A stretch of 64,000 bases of DNA from Cardiocondyla obscurior (taxonomy: Eukaryota; Arthropoda; Insecta; Hymenoptera; Formicidae). The first letter of the stretch is position 1. Each line of letters begins with the position of its first letter. The stretch lies in assembly GCF_019399895.1 (NCBI RefSeq), contig NC_091882.1, positions 124,001 to 188,000 on the forward strand. The letters run 5' to 3'. The translations under genes were made by a program, and so were the position numbers. Shown one piece after another: positions 49,611 to 62,561 of the stretch. The notes below the pieces were generated by a model that worked only from the letters and a program-made list of their open reading frames with translations, searched no databases and was not told where the DNA came from.

Positions 49611-50593
49611 AATTAAAATACGCCGGTAGATACGGCGAGACTTTGATCAATTGAACGATATCGCTTTCGCGCCGAAACGCACCGTCAGCAAGGCAAGTCA
49701 ATTGCTGACAGAATCATTTCTGATTGCGTAGAATTGAAGACAATCGAGCTGCTGAAGCGCCTCTTACATTCGCTTCTTGTGATTAAGAGCTTAGTTAAAT
49801 AAAAAAAAAAAATAAAAAAATTAATATTGTAAAATTAAAATTTCGCGATTAAATTAAAAAAAAAAAAGAAAACAACTTACAATATGCGGGATTATTTTAT
49901 ATCTCACGATAAAGTGATGAATTTTAAATCGCTTCTTCCTCATATACCACCAATTACTTTTCAATTACAATTATAAAAAAAATTAAATTAAATCAAGTTT
50001 CTGTTTTACCTTTCCCGTGGGAGATAATTCGGATCACCGTTGAAGATGGCGCGCAGGTCGCGCGTTTTCGATGTTCGACGACCGATGGCGCCAGGCGACG
50101 ACGACGGACGGCTTATGGCCGGAGAGCGTCTCGCGTGAAATCGCGGAAGCCCTTGATACGCGCGGGCAAATGGCCGCCGATGGCCGTCGTGGTGCAGTTT
50201 CAGTGGCGGTGCGGTGTGTTGCGTGACGTCCGAGGTGTGTTCGGCTGCGGCTACGGGGGCTGCGCTGCGTTTGCGGTACCGCGTACGTGGACGTGCGGCT
50301 GCCGCGTACGACGCGGCGGCTACCTGCGTCGTCGGCCGCGCGCGACGACGTGCCGCGACAACGCCGTCAACGTCGCTGTCGCCCGTGCCGTCCCCGTCCA
50401 CGTTGCGGTAACATCGGCACCCGGGACGTGATGTAAAGCGCCCGAGGACGGCCGCGACTCCCGTGGAAGGTCGCCTGCGCGCCGGGCGAGATTCGAAGCC
50501 GTACGCGATCAGGTCGGAAGCCAGCCAGTCAACGGGAGCACGAGCGAGGGAGCGGGCGAGCCAGCCAGCCAGCCTAGCGAGGTGCGGCTGGCG
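49611..50593. other. divergent promoter region of the yellow-like gene and the USP gene
   Basis: About 1 kb separating two head-to-head genes. The left half is AT-rich with A runs. From about 50,030 the sequence turns strongly GC- and CpG-rich and stays so into the USP coding exon, marking a housekeeping-type promoter and 5' UTR. The 287-codon minus-strand ORF at 50,006-50,869 is a composition artefact opposite that exon. Confidence 0.55.
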
Positions 50594-53500
50594 ATGAAAG
50601 CCGCGAGACCCGATCGCGGCACGTCGGTGATGAAATCGGTGTCCGAGGGCGAGCTGGGCGTGGAGGAAGAGGTTAAACCCGCGGACCCGCGTGCCGCCAC
50701 GCGGCTCAAGCGCACCTTTACACTGCCGAGAAACCCGTTTCAAAGTGCCAGCAGCAGGATGTCGCGGCGACGTCCGAAGCAGCAGCAGCAGCAGACCCAT
50801 GGGGACTCGAGGGACGTCAACAGCGGCGCGCCATGCGCCAAGGAGAACGCCAGGAACAACGCTCGCCACGCTGACGGTACCGTGCAGTTACCGTCGCAGC
50901 AGCATCGGCAGAGCGCCACGGGGAGGCTGCATGCCGGTCACCAGGGCAATCAGGAATCGCAGGAGCGGCCGTGCGGCAAGAAGGTGTTTCGCCGGCCCTC
51001 CTGGAAGAAGTTCATCAACAAGATGGTGCGGCACATGTCGAATGTGGGCGCCCAAGGCCAGAAATCCGCCGCGCTGATGCATCAGCGCGGCGTCGGTGGT
51101 AACAACGTCGTCGGTGACGATCTCGGCTCGAGCGCGGGCGACATCAGGGTGCCGCCGCCGCCGCGGCCGGCTCACATACCGCCAGACCGCGTGCCGGGTG
51201 TCATAGGCCTACGCAACCACGGCAACACGTGCTTCATGAACGCCGTGCTGCAGTGCCTCTCTCACACCGACATCCTCGCCGAGTACTTCGTTCTCGACCA
51301 GTACAAGGTCGACCTGTCGCGCCGCAACAAGCTCAACTCGAAGAAGTACGGCACGAAGGGCGAGATCACCGAGCAGCTCGCGCTGCTCCTCAAGGCGATC
51401 TGGAGTTGTCAGTACGACCCGGAGATGAGCACCGCGTTCAAGAGCGTCGTCGACAAGTACGGCAGCCAGTACCGCGGCAATCTACAGCACGACGCGCAGG
51501 AATTCCTCCTCTGGCTACTCGACAAGGTGCACGAGGACCTGAATCAAGCGACCAAGAAGAAGTACAAGATCATAAAGGTGAGCGAGCGAGGCGCGCCTCC
51601 GTTCTTCTCCGGCTTTTTTTTTTTTTACCACCGGCGGCGAGAACCAGCGCGCGGAATGCACCTCCGCGAGTTTCCGCGACGATCAAACGGTCCCGCGAAG
51701 CAGAGGAAATACCTTTCCGCGACGAGCGGGTCGTTTTTCTCGGCTTCGGCTCTCGCTCGATCGATCCCCCGTCCCGTGCGTTTCGCGTCTCGAAGACGAG
51801 CGGAATTAAGCCGCTATTAGTCGCCGGCCGGAGGTCTCGGGATTAACGTTAATTAGACTAATATTGATTTAAATTGAGCCACTTTAGCGAACCGCATCCC
51901 GCGGCCGTTATTCCCAGCGCGTTGGACGGGAATGCGGAACGACCGCCGTCAAATTCAAGTCGCGGGTCTTTTTTTTTTTCTTTTATTCCCTTTTTTTTGG
52001 ATATCGCGAAAACGCATCTGCGATAATTAATCGTTCCTTTAACTCTTCAGGAGCGAAAGGGGGATGAGGGGGAGTTTTCTTTCGGCACGAGATAGTATTG
52101 TTGCCTCTTTTCTATTTTTAGACGCCGCTGGTCGCGCCGTCGGGCGTATTTTTAGCAGCGGCGTAAGGTCGCGCGCGCGAAAACGAAAATGACGATGTCA
52201 ACACACGTGCACCGATCGTCTCGTCGGCGACGTGGACTCCCCTCGGTCGTATCTTGACCTTAGACGAAAAATTATGCACGTACCATTTATCTACGCTATC
52301 ACCGCGGTGACAAATTTGAATAAATAACTATTAAAACGGAGTCGCCGGCCGGCCCGACTCGTTTCTCGAAATTCTTCCGGCGCAACGCAACGTAATTCTT
52401 TCACCGAGCTTCATTAGAATAGACAACGCGTGAACTGGTTTGCTGATTTTACTAATCGATACGTCTATACGTATCTGTGATATAACATCGATATTTAAAT
52501 TATTAATTAATGATCTGAGAGGAAGAGAAAAAAAAAAAAAACATTTTCTATCTTTCGTTATCTCCAGCTTTGCTCGATTGAAGGAAACTGGAAGAGCAAA
52601 GCCGCGTCGCGGTACAGTTTATCGATAACTATCGCGTTCGGCGTATTTATACACTTTTCAACATTAACACTCCGGGTATCTGTAAACCAATTAAAATCCG
52701 TTGGCAACAGCTCCGCCGTCAGAAATAGAAGGAAAAGGATCCCACGGTGTACTTTCTAGCGTTAGGATAACGGCGGTGTTCAATAAAACCCGAGAAGCTC
52801 ATTCGACAGGCACGGGCTAATTAAAACGAATACACGCAGCATTTCCACTCGAGAGCATGCGGCGGGCATGGCGGGCGATTAAGCGCATTCTTCGGTAGTC
52901 GCTTAATCGTCACGAGCTGGGCCGTCACGACGAGAGAAACTTTCTCCTTGGATCGTCGTGGTCGGCCGCCGTGAAAGACGCTCGACGAAAGCTCTCGCCG
53001 GTCGCTCTTTCCCTCCCTTCTCTCCGTTCGCCTTCCCTAAAAAGCGTCGCCGGGCACGCACACCGGTGCGTGGGCATTGCCAAACGACACGCAGCACTGC
53101 GTATGCCCGTCGCAAACGCCGACAATCTCTCGCGTGCGTGACTAACGGAAGGCGGAACTCCGTTGTCGTTTTTTTTATCAAAAGTAAAAAATTGAGGGTA
53201 ATTTTACGTCATACGGAAACATCGAACCGCCGTGCGGTTTTTTTTTTCTTTATTTTTTTTTTTTTTCTTTTTTTTCCGCTTCTTATCTCGGCTCCACATT
53301 TGCAGTTGGGTGCAGCCGGGATGCAACACAAATGAACTCGATGGCAAATGGATGCTTTAATTAGATTATCTTAATTAGACAGATGCTGGCCGGCACCTCG
53401 CGCGAGTCTCTCCGGGTTTCACCCGCGACGGCGCTACCGCGTTAGCTTTAATCTTTGATCCCTTAAAAGAAGGGACCCGTGGGTGGATATATCAAGTCTC

Positions 53501-56500
53501 TTTACGATAAAGTCGTACGCTCCCTTTCGCCCCCGCGTTTTCGAGAAGACGGTAAAATATTAAGGAAGGAGAGCGGAAAGAACGCGAAAGAGATTGATAT
53601 TTATAGAAAAAGAAAGTCGTTAAATGTGGGATGGTGCTGGATGTTTCCGAGATTCCGAGTGTTCCGATGACGTTTTCTAAGAGTATCGAGGTCTCACGGT
53701 CCGTCGATTAGAATTCTGAAAGTGGACTTCTTTGATATTGTTAGGGCGTTGAAGGATTATCCCATCTTGCCCGATCGTTGACGTGATAAATCAGACCGGC
53801 TGCTCTTGGATTCCCGATTTACGATGCAAAAGCACGATTCGACGATTATAAACGCGGCTTTGTCCTGCTTTTTTTTTTTTTTTTTTTAATTTTATTTACC
53901 GCCACTCGCGGAACGAGCGAATCGACAAATGGTCAGTCAGTCGAGACCTTAACCCGAATTTGCTTCACGTTCGAAAATACGTGCTACGGTTTTCAATTAC
54001 AGAGATCCCAAGGTAGACGGCGCGAGATTGAAATGTCGCGGGGGCAAAAGAAGAGGGAGAGGGAGAAAAAAAAAAAAGAAAAACTCGGCCCAGAGAAATG
54101 TGTGTCGCGCGAGAGAATTGCGATTTCCCCAAACCGCGTTTATTAATTTCGGCCACGCGTCCGTGACTCGAGAACGATTGTTAATAATTAAAAAAAGATA
54201 TATAACATTAATCGATCGCAATTTTACAGCTGATAATCGGGCTTATTTTTTCGAGCGAGTTATGAAATCGGTTCAATTTACGACGTGACGACTGTTGATC
54301 ATTTATCATCACTGATTTAATATATGTCACGAAACCGCGTCAACGTCACAATTATCAGTTATTATCGCTTGTATTGTGGAAAAATATATCGGCGGTGTCG
54401 CAATAATTTTTTTTTTTTCATACTGTCGATGCCTGTGTTAAATAAATAACCAAATGACGAGTGATATAATTTGAAAACTCCGGTTACCACCGATAAGTCT
54501 ATCGTAAACCCGATAATCTGGTCCAAACCGTTCCTTTTTTTTTATTTTTTTTTTTCCTGCGGGAAAGCATAAAACGAAGGGTTAACATTCCATAAATTAT
54601 ATGTAAATAAGCGTGTTTTTACTGCTCTCGAGCCTTTGTACTCTATCCTCGCGTGATTATTCATCTGCCGCCGTTATCTTATCGTTCGCCTCTCGGCTGC
54701 GGTTCGAATCGCTTGTCGAGTTAGCAAAGATAAGGCCCGCATAACCGAGTTTGAATGTGCCACGTAGCGTTTCCTCGAAATGACGCTTGTGAAAAAGGGG
54801 AAAAAAAAAAAAAAAAAAAGCGTTCGATCATCGGCGATTCCGATAGATTGATATCAAACGGGACGCGTCACTTTTATCACGCGATCTCGTGCGGCTACGA
54901 TGCACCTCGCACGATTTCTTTTTCGTAGTAACCCGCCGAGAAAATCGTATCGGCACGGCACACATTCGCCGCGAGCGGGAACCGCCGTTGCCGCAAAGCT
55001 AAGGAAATCGGAGCCCGAGTCCACGCAGCCGGCAGCTTGGGTACCGTAACCAAGGACCGGCCTTGAACGGGGCCACGGAGATCCAGTTATCAGCTCGCAT
55101 CGCCGCGCGGACTTGACTTTTTCGCGGATTTACGGCGCACATGTGGACTAACTGCTGTCATCCGGCGACACCGGCGTCCAACATGTGCAGCCCGTTCGCG
55201 CGCGGTTTTATACTTACTCCCGCGGTACCATCGTCTCCGTCGCTTTTCTTAATCCGTATAAAGCTTCCGTACAATCCTGACTTTGCGCTATTTTCCAAGC
55301 GGGTCTTGTAGCGGACCCGACATCGTAGTATTCAGAGTAGCATTCGTAAATAAAATTAATACGACAAGACACGTTTATTATTATTTTTATATTTTTTTTA
55401 ATTTTTTTTTTTATTTTTGGCTACATTCAAAAATATTAGAGAGTTAATATTTTAGTTTAAATATTAAAGAAAAAAAAAGGGAAATTTATTTTACGATTTT
55501 GCGCTGGTTGATTTTAAAGCGGATAGACGTATTGAATGAACTCATCAAATTTGAATTACGCAAGAAACACGGGAGAGAAGAGGTATCGATCACACGTGTG
55601 TCGTGACTGCGAATCTGCTGTCCTCGCAAAATGAAACGTGTCGGTAGGATAACACCAGACGTGTATAGTCTTCTTTGAGAAGAGATCAGTATGTTGCGTG
55701 CACATATCCGGCCGTGGCATGAATGCGGCACGGTTTTTTAGCACGGGCACGGGGAGGGAAATCAACATAATTGTTAGTAAAATATTTACGTAAGTCTATT
55801 TATAACGTCCGCGTGCGATGTAGGCGCGAGGAAAGAACGCCTATCATCTTTGCGCGTCCCGTTTCTTCTATCCCTTGCATTTTCATACGCACATACGTCG
55901 AGTTTCACGCACCGATTGTTACACGCACGCACGCATTCGAAAACGTTGCACCACCCGGCCGTAAATCGAGGCTCGTGTGATTACGGTGACAAAATCGTAA
56001 ACGAATCGGCAACAGAAAATTCGTTTTTATGTAGCGCAGTCGTATAGGCATATATCACGGAGACTTATCGCGTCGACGTATCAAATTATGCTCCATTTGT
56101 TGACCCTTACTAAGGAAAACAATGACGCGCGAGAAAATAGACTCAATTCATTTGTTTGGAATTTTAATCGAGATAGAGGAGGCGAGTGATTGTATATTTT
56201 ATAATGAAATTGTTTTGGATAAATGTTGCTTTCCCACTAATCAAAGTCTCTCTTCCTAGTACCGGTACAAAGACGACAGCTTATTTTTTTATTATCGCCG
56301 ACCGTTTGTCTTCTTAATGTAAATTATATATTTTTTTCTCGCTAAATATAGAAGCGAATTAAGTAATTGAGCAGAACTCCCGTCGTTTTTGTTCATAAAA
56401 GATACTGTAAGAGCGTTTGTTTACGTTCGAAACTAAAGTATTTCGGTCCATAAATAAAACGTTCATAATATCGACGTACGTGGTTTAAAGAGTACCTTAT

Positions 56501-59500
56501 GCTTCCGAAAGGACTTTGTTTCATTAAATATTTTAAAATATATTCAGCCGAGTCGATTATTACTTCGAATATGATGAATGTTACGTTTAATTATTTTATC
56601 ACACATATTTTTTAAATGACATTTAATTATATGCATATTATTATTATAATTATACATTAAATGAATTAAATGTTTTGTGAAACAGAGAGATTATGAAAAC
56701 GGAAACTGCATCCGACATGTTCTTATTGTGAAACAAATATTCTTCCGCGCTCGTTTTTATTTTTACTCTCGTGACTCACCCGCGTCGACAAAAACTGACA
56801 AGCGGAATTCATGACACACACGATCCATCAGTAACTCTGATTTTTTTGCAAACAAATTATGAAGCGGTTAAATCGCGCAATTAACGTTGCGAGAAAGGAA
56901 ATTTCTTTAGAAAAAGCTTTCGCACAGATAAAGCTTCGACGGAACATTTAAATTAATATTGAATAACATAAAAATTCAGTTTTACGACTATACACTTTAA
57001 CGAAATAAAAAAAAATTTTTTTTAATCAATGAGCAAAATTAATTTAATATTTTATATTAAGAAACAGAAGCTTATTGTAGCGCAGAAGGTTTATATGAAT
57101 GGAAAATTAAACATTACTTTACGGCGGGTTAATAAAAAGAAAAAGAAAGGTGGTGTCACTTATCGCAGGTTGAAAGTATCATTGATGTAAGTGTAAAGTT
57201 GCACACATCTCCTGCACGCGATTATCTGATATCTATCGAATGCGTCACGGTGCGGCTCGCTTCGGGAACGCGGCCGCGTGTATCAGCTCGAGGAATGTTT
57301 CTAATTCATCCTCGGCCGATCTATTAACGTTTTAGAGAAGCTGCACGGATCGTGTTGGACATTTGGCAAAATAATACCGAAAGTGCAACGTGCACTGCGA
57401 CTTTGCGCTTAGTAAACGCCAAGTTTCGCGGTGCCGGGCCGGCCGGTGCACGTGCACTGGCGTGACATTGGCCAATTGCGAGTCGTTCCGAGCTGTACGC
57501 ATCGGAAATTATTTCCGGTAACCGGATCGCTGATACATCCTGGGCGATCAGCCCCGGTGATTATCCCATTCCTGCGGTTTTTCATCGCGTGTTACAAATT
57601 ACACGGCTTCGGAAAGCGCGACCGCGTGCCCGGCCGATCTCCGACGGTTCCTCGCGTTAACGAGGGCCACCGGTGCCTTTCATCATTGAAATACGTCGAG
57701 GTGTTGCGCAACACTTCGGGGACGATCTTGCGTTAGTATTTATCGGAATTACGTCGAGCTTTTGTTCATTACGTAACGGCAAATTCTGTCGCAATTCCAG
57801 CGCACGACTTAACTTCCTATAACGTGCTCGAGCTCCGCGCAATTGTACCGAATCGTATAGTAAAATTATATTCGTAGCTGTTCTTCATCAGATGCTCGTA
57901 ATTTATTTTGTTATTATCATTATTATTATTATCGCGAGTTTAGCGCAAATTTCGCTTCCATGTATCTCCATCCCGTTAATGCCTGTGACGAATGGATATT
58001 CATTTTGCGTATATTGCCCGGTGCTTATGTTTATTATTTCATCACTCGGTCTCTCCCTTTCCTATCTTTTTTTATTAGTAATTTGCTTAATTTTATTTGG
58101 TTTCCCGGTAAGTTACCCGGTTGCGAAACGTCTAATTGTAAACTCGGTACCATCGATTTTCTTTCAAGGCTCGTTATATCCCGTTTATGATAACAAAGTA
58201 AACGTACAGAGCGCAAATGGCTGGTCAATAATGATTTCTATAACTTACACGGTGCGCGCTACTTTGCAGTAAATTTCAATAGTTGCGGGCAATAAAGTTT
58301 CATCACAATGCATTGAATGTGTGATGTACCGCTACCTCTCGCAGGTTCTTGCGACCGTCTCTCTCTCCTTTTCTCTCTCTCGCCTTCTCTCCGCAATCTT
58401 CGAAGACCACGAAAATGCAGAACTATCATATTTATTATCCCATTAAGAAAAGCTCGTACCTATGTCGGATTGAAATCAGACCGAATCAGAATACAAGCTG
58501 AGTGTATCCGACAACAAAACTGGAGTGCCCTACCGACCGCAATAATTCTCTCGGTTAATTTAAACATTTCATTTAATTTCACCGATAAAATTACACACTC
58601 GAGATATCTGTAGAATAAATGTTTGTACGCGAGTGGGTACTCTAGTTAATGATAAAATATCGGAATGCAGCAGCGCAGAAGCACCCTACACATTATGTCA
58701 TACCACTCGATCGTATCTCTCATTGTCGGCTCCGCCCTATCAAATAGAGAGAACGTTATCAGAACTTATCGCCTCTGATTCTACGTTCGCGGGGCAAGTT
58801 TCGTATAATTTATTTCAAGACAATGCCGGGCTAAATGCGTTATATCGAATGTACCGAATAAATCTAAGGGAATGTGATCACGTACCAATTGGATCTTGCA
58901 TCGGGTCTTAACGTTAGGTCGCTAAGTGCAACGGCTTACGTTAATGAGCCCGCGGCGTTTTAGCGTATCGGCGACAATTGTGCCCGAAGCCGTGCGGAGT
59001 TCGTTAGCGCGCTCTTCCTCCTAATGTTCCGCGTCTTCTTCCTTTCGGCGAAGGGAAAAAGGAGCGGCTACTGACGGCGGCGATCTATTAATAGAGCGCG
59101 AACGCTGCTACGGATGATGATTGTCGTTACGCGCTTTGAGCGATAACCGTGTTCGCGTTAGCGTCAGATGACCAGGAGCTAGAAGAAAGGCAATCGCGGA
59201 CCCCTCGCTTGAGGGATTCACGACACTCGCGAGGGACGTACGGCTTCGTCTCGACGGCAAGCGGTCTTAAACCAATTTTTTTTTCTCAAATTACGTAAAC
59301 AGTTGCAAAAAAAAAAAAACAGAGAAGAAAGGAAAATTTATTCGATAATTACGGATCGATGTGCACGTACTTGAAATTTTAATTTTGTTAAAGCGCGAAT
59401 CAAATGTTTGTCGTTTAACATGGTTTAATTCATTTTTCGTTTTTCTTTTTATTCACAGAACTCGTTTGGCAGACCCGATGACATCGTCGCCGCGGAGACG

Positions 59501-61756
59501 CTCGCGAATCACGTGCGGTGTAACAACTCCTTCGTACACGCCGTGTTCCAAGCGCAGTTTCGGTCTAGTCTGACTTGTCCGAGATGCCACCGGCAGTCGA
59601 ACACCTTCGACCCCTTTCTGTGCGTGTCGGTGCCGGTGCCGCAAAATCATCGGCAGATGAATCTCTACGTGAACGTTCTCTACACGTCGCAGCAGCCGCG
59701 GCAGGTCAAAATCGGAGTGAGCGTGAATCAAGCAGCCAACGTGAGGGAGCTGCGGGAGATCCTAGCCAGCGACACAGGCGTGGACGAGAATCACATGCTA
59801 CTGACCGAGATTCACGACGAAGGATTTCATAGGTTAAATTATAATTTAAACACTCCAAAAAAAATAGCACCCTTGGACATAGCAATGAGCACGGGGGAAC
59901 AGTTAATAGCGCTGGGAATAAATTTTATTCGTGCATTTATGCATTAAGAAAAAAGTAGAGAGCGCGAAGGTACGAAGGTATAACTTAGCAAATTGTTTTT
60001 TAGTTTTTAATCTCTTGATCGATTCGCACTGTCTACTAAACGTTTTATAATAGTGAAGCAGAAAAGAGTGTTAACTTATTCTTTCTTTCCGTAGAACCTT
60101 CTCTGACTGTCAACCTTTATCCGTGATTATGGAAAACGATCCGCTTTACTGCATTGAGCTGCCGCAGTTGAAGGAGCCTACGGAGCAAGCATATATCTTG
60201 TTAGTTTGGATCAACGTTCTCGTGAAGGGGGATCTGAGGCAACGTTTCGGCAGCCCGTACACGATGCAGGTATCACGCGAGACGTCCTACGAGGATTTGC
60301 AGAAGCTTCTGCTCAAGGAGATGCATAGCACGCTAGCGGATGATGTTCTCACGACCAGTCAAAATCCGGGGCTCTTCAATATCCGCGTGGCGGACCCGGC
60401 GGCGACGCCGATCCAGGACGAGCATCCTTGTATCGATCCCTGCGTGGAGCATCCGCTTTACACGGAACAAATCGAGCAAGCATTGGCGCTTTGCGCCGAC
60501 GACTCGGGTCCGCAGCACGTAAAGCTGATTCTTGAATGGGACGAAGCCACCAAATGCAATATTATACAGGATGATAGCGACCAGATTGAGGAGCACGCGA
60601 GCGTAAAACAATTGAAGACTAATTCTGAATTGGGTGGCGCGGTCACTTTAGAGGAGTGTTTCGATTTGTATACGCGGGCAGAGATACTCGGGGCAGAAGA
60701 TGCGTGGCACTGTCCTTATTGCAACAAGAAGCAAGAAGTTGTAAAAAAATTAGGCCTTTGGTCGTTACCCGATATATTAGTCATACATTTAAAGAGATTT
60801 CGTCAGCAGTCTAAGCAACGGTCAACGTCCAAGCTGACTATGTTGGTAGATTTTCCTTTGTACGGCTTCGACATGACACCGCATCTTGCCCACAATGGCG
60901 TTCAAACGACGCATAGCAATGTCACCAGCTTGGGTGGTCTAGGCTGGTCTCCTTGGAAGAAGCCACGTCCGCGACAACATAATATTCCCAAGTACGACGA
61001 GAACGTTTACGATCTCTACGCGATATGTAATCATCATGGGCAGGATCTGCAAGGCGGGCATTACACAGCGTTTTGCAGAAATCCGTATGATACGCAATGG
61101 TACTGCTTCGATGACACGCGCGTGGAAGCAGTCAATGATACGAATTTAATCACAAACGCGGCATACATGTTATTCTACCAACGAAGGGGTCTGTCTAATA
61201 ACTCGACGGGAAATTCGTCCGCGGCGTCCACGAGCTCGACCGGTTCCGGTTTAGATCACTGGGTGTCAAAAATGCCTCCGTTTTATTTTAACAATAAAAG
61301 TACCAGCGATGTAACGAACAACAAGCAGAGTAAATCACAGGAAATACTCTGCCAGGAGAAAATAGTCGAGGAGAAGAACATGACTAACTTCACTAGAGGC
61401 TGCGGCAATTACGCGACTCTACAGCCGAAGAAGAGGAACGCGGCGACGGAAACGGATATTGGCCAGATCGATCACTACTCAGATGATGAAGCACCTTGTA
61501 GAAGAGAATGGGTATGTAGTACATGTTGTTGTTACTCAAATTAGACATATTTGTAATATTATTTTTGAAAACGTAATATTAAGTTTTAAAAATAACGTAA
61601 TTAAATTATTTTTATTATAATGTTTTACGACAGGCCTCCCCAAAACCTGTGCGAAAGACATCATCCATTACGTTGACGCCACACATACCACCAGCAATAA
61701 TTCAGACTGCTAGCAGTGATCCAAATACAACGGTGATACACGAATCTACGTTGTAA
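50594..61756 (+). CDS. ubiquitin-specific protease, USP31/USP43 type (Usp15-31-like)
   Basis: Four exons, 50594-51577, 59459-59832, 60095-61511 and 61634-61756, joined in phase 0, 2, 0 into 965 residues. Start is the first ATG of the open frame; a second in-frame ATG is at 50,630. Residues 1-200 are basic and disordered with a Gln run; a peptidase C19 domain follows. The Cys box is GLRNHGNTCFMNAVLQCL with catalytic Cys213. The QHDAQEFLLWLLDKVH block follows. Zinc-ribbon pairs CPRC (exon 2) and CPYC (exon 3) are present, then the His box HHGQDLQGGHYTAFC with His775 and FDDTRVEAV. The C-terminus is Ser/Thr-rich. Spacing between exon-2 and exon-3 zinc pairs, with a ubiquitin-like insert, matches USP31/43 rather than USP7 or USP8. 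Role: removal of ubiquitin from substrates that the sequence does not reveal. The 7.9-kb intron separates the Cys box from everything else. Confidence 0.9.
51578..59458 (+). other. 7.9-kb first coding intron of the USP gene
   Basis: Begins GTGAGCG and ends TTTTTATTCACAG. Composition drops from CpG-rich near the donor to mixed, with many T runs. ORFs inside (such as the hydrophobic one at 57,892-58,272 and one at 58,633-58,911) have no splice context or family match and are treated as chance. I see no nested gene and no recognisable transposon. The first kilobase may carry promoter-proximal regulatory DNA. Confidence 0.6.
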
Positions 61757-62529
61757 CACACGATATAAGCCAGACTGAGAAGTCTGGCTCGAGCAATGCT
61801 CAATGTACAGTGCCTGGTGTGCCGTGATGTTTAAACAACATCGAGTGGCGAGATTAAAAGGAAAAAAAAAAAAAGAAAGACAATTCCGATAGAATAATAA
61901 AAATCCGTTATTTTTCGATTACTGAGCAAAGAACGATACGCCGAGAGACGACAAAAGGTCGTTTCTTCATCTCGAATTTATATGGAAAACGCTTTCTCAT
62001 GTGAATACCGAAGTGGATGACGGATTTCAGCGACGCGGCTTTCTTTCGCGTATGTTATTTCGAATGGTGTAATAAATCTACACGCAGACGATCTTTTGAA
62101 CGATAAATAGAAATATGAGGCATTAGTAATTTTTGTAATTGTAATACCGTGTTTGTATACAGCTCGCGTGGATTGTATTATATAATAGCAGCTAAAATAG
62201 CTTTTTAAAAAGAAGACAAATCTTATACTCAATATATATATATATATATTTTTTTAAAAATATATATATATATATATGAAAAATTGCGTATATTCTTAAG
62301 AGAAAAGGAACCTCTAGTGTTTATATTATACAGTTAAATACCTTGAATGCAATAGGCAACTAAATTCTACCTATGTCCAGAGGAAAGAAAAGATATTTCC
62401 GAAGTGGTTTAGCGCAGTCGTAACGCGTCTACAACGTCATTATGTCAACGTCGCATCGTGTCATTTTACAATGAAAGTATATGACAATAAGAAACAAAAA
62501 TAAATTTGTACATTAAAAATTCTCCCTGC

Positions 62530-62561
<32 letters not shown>

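Noticed and set aside
50006..50869. 287-codon minus-strand ORF rich in Arg, Ala and Pro
   Set aside because: It lies opposite the CpG-rich promoter and first exon of the USP gene, whose plus-strand frame has clear protease motifs. The ORF has no domain or splice context and is explained by high GC content.
57892..58272. 126-codon hydrophobic ORF inside the USP intron, possibly a nested membrane protein gene
   Set aside because: The hydrophobicity comes from T-rich codons (ATT/TTT), the start lies in an ATT repeat, and there is no splice, promoter or family evidence.
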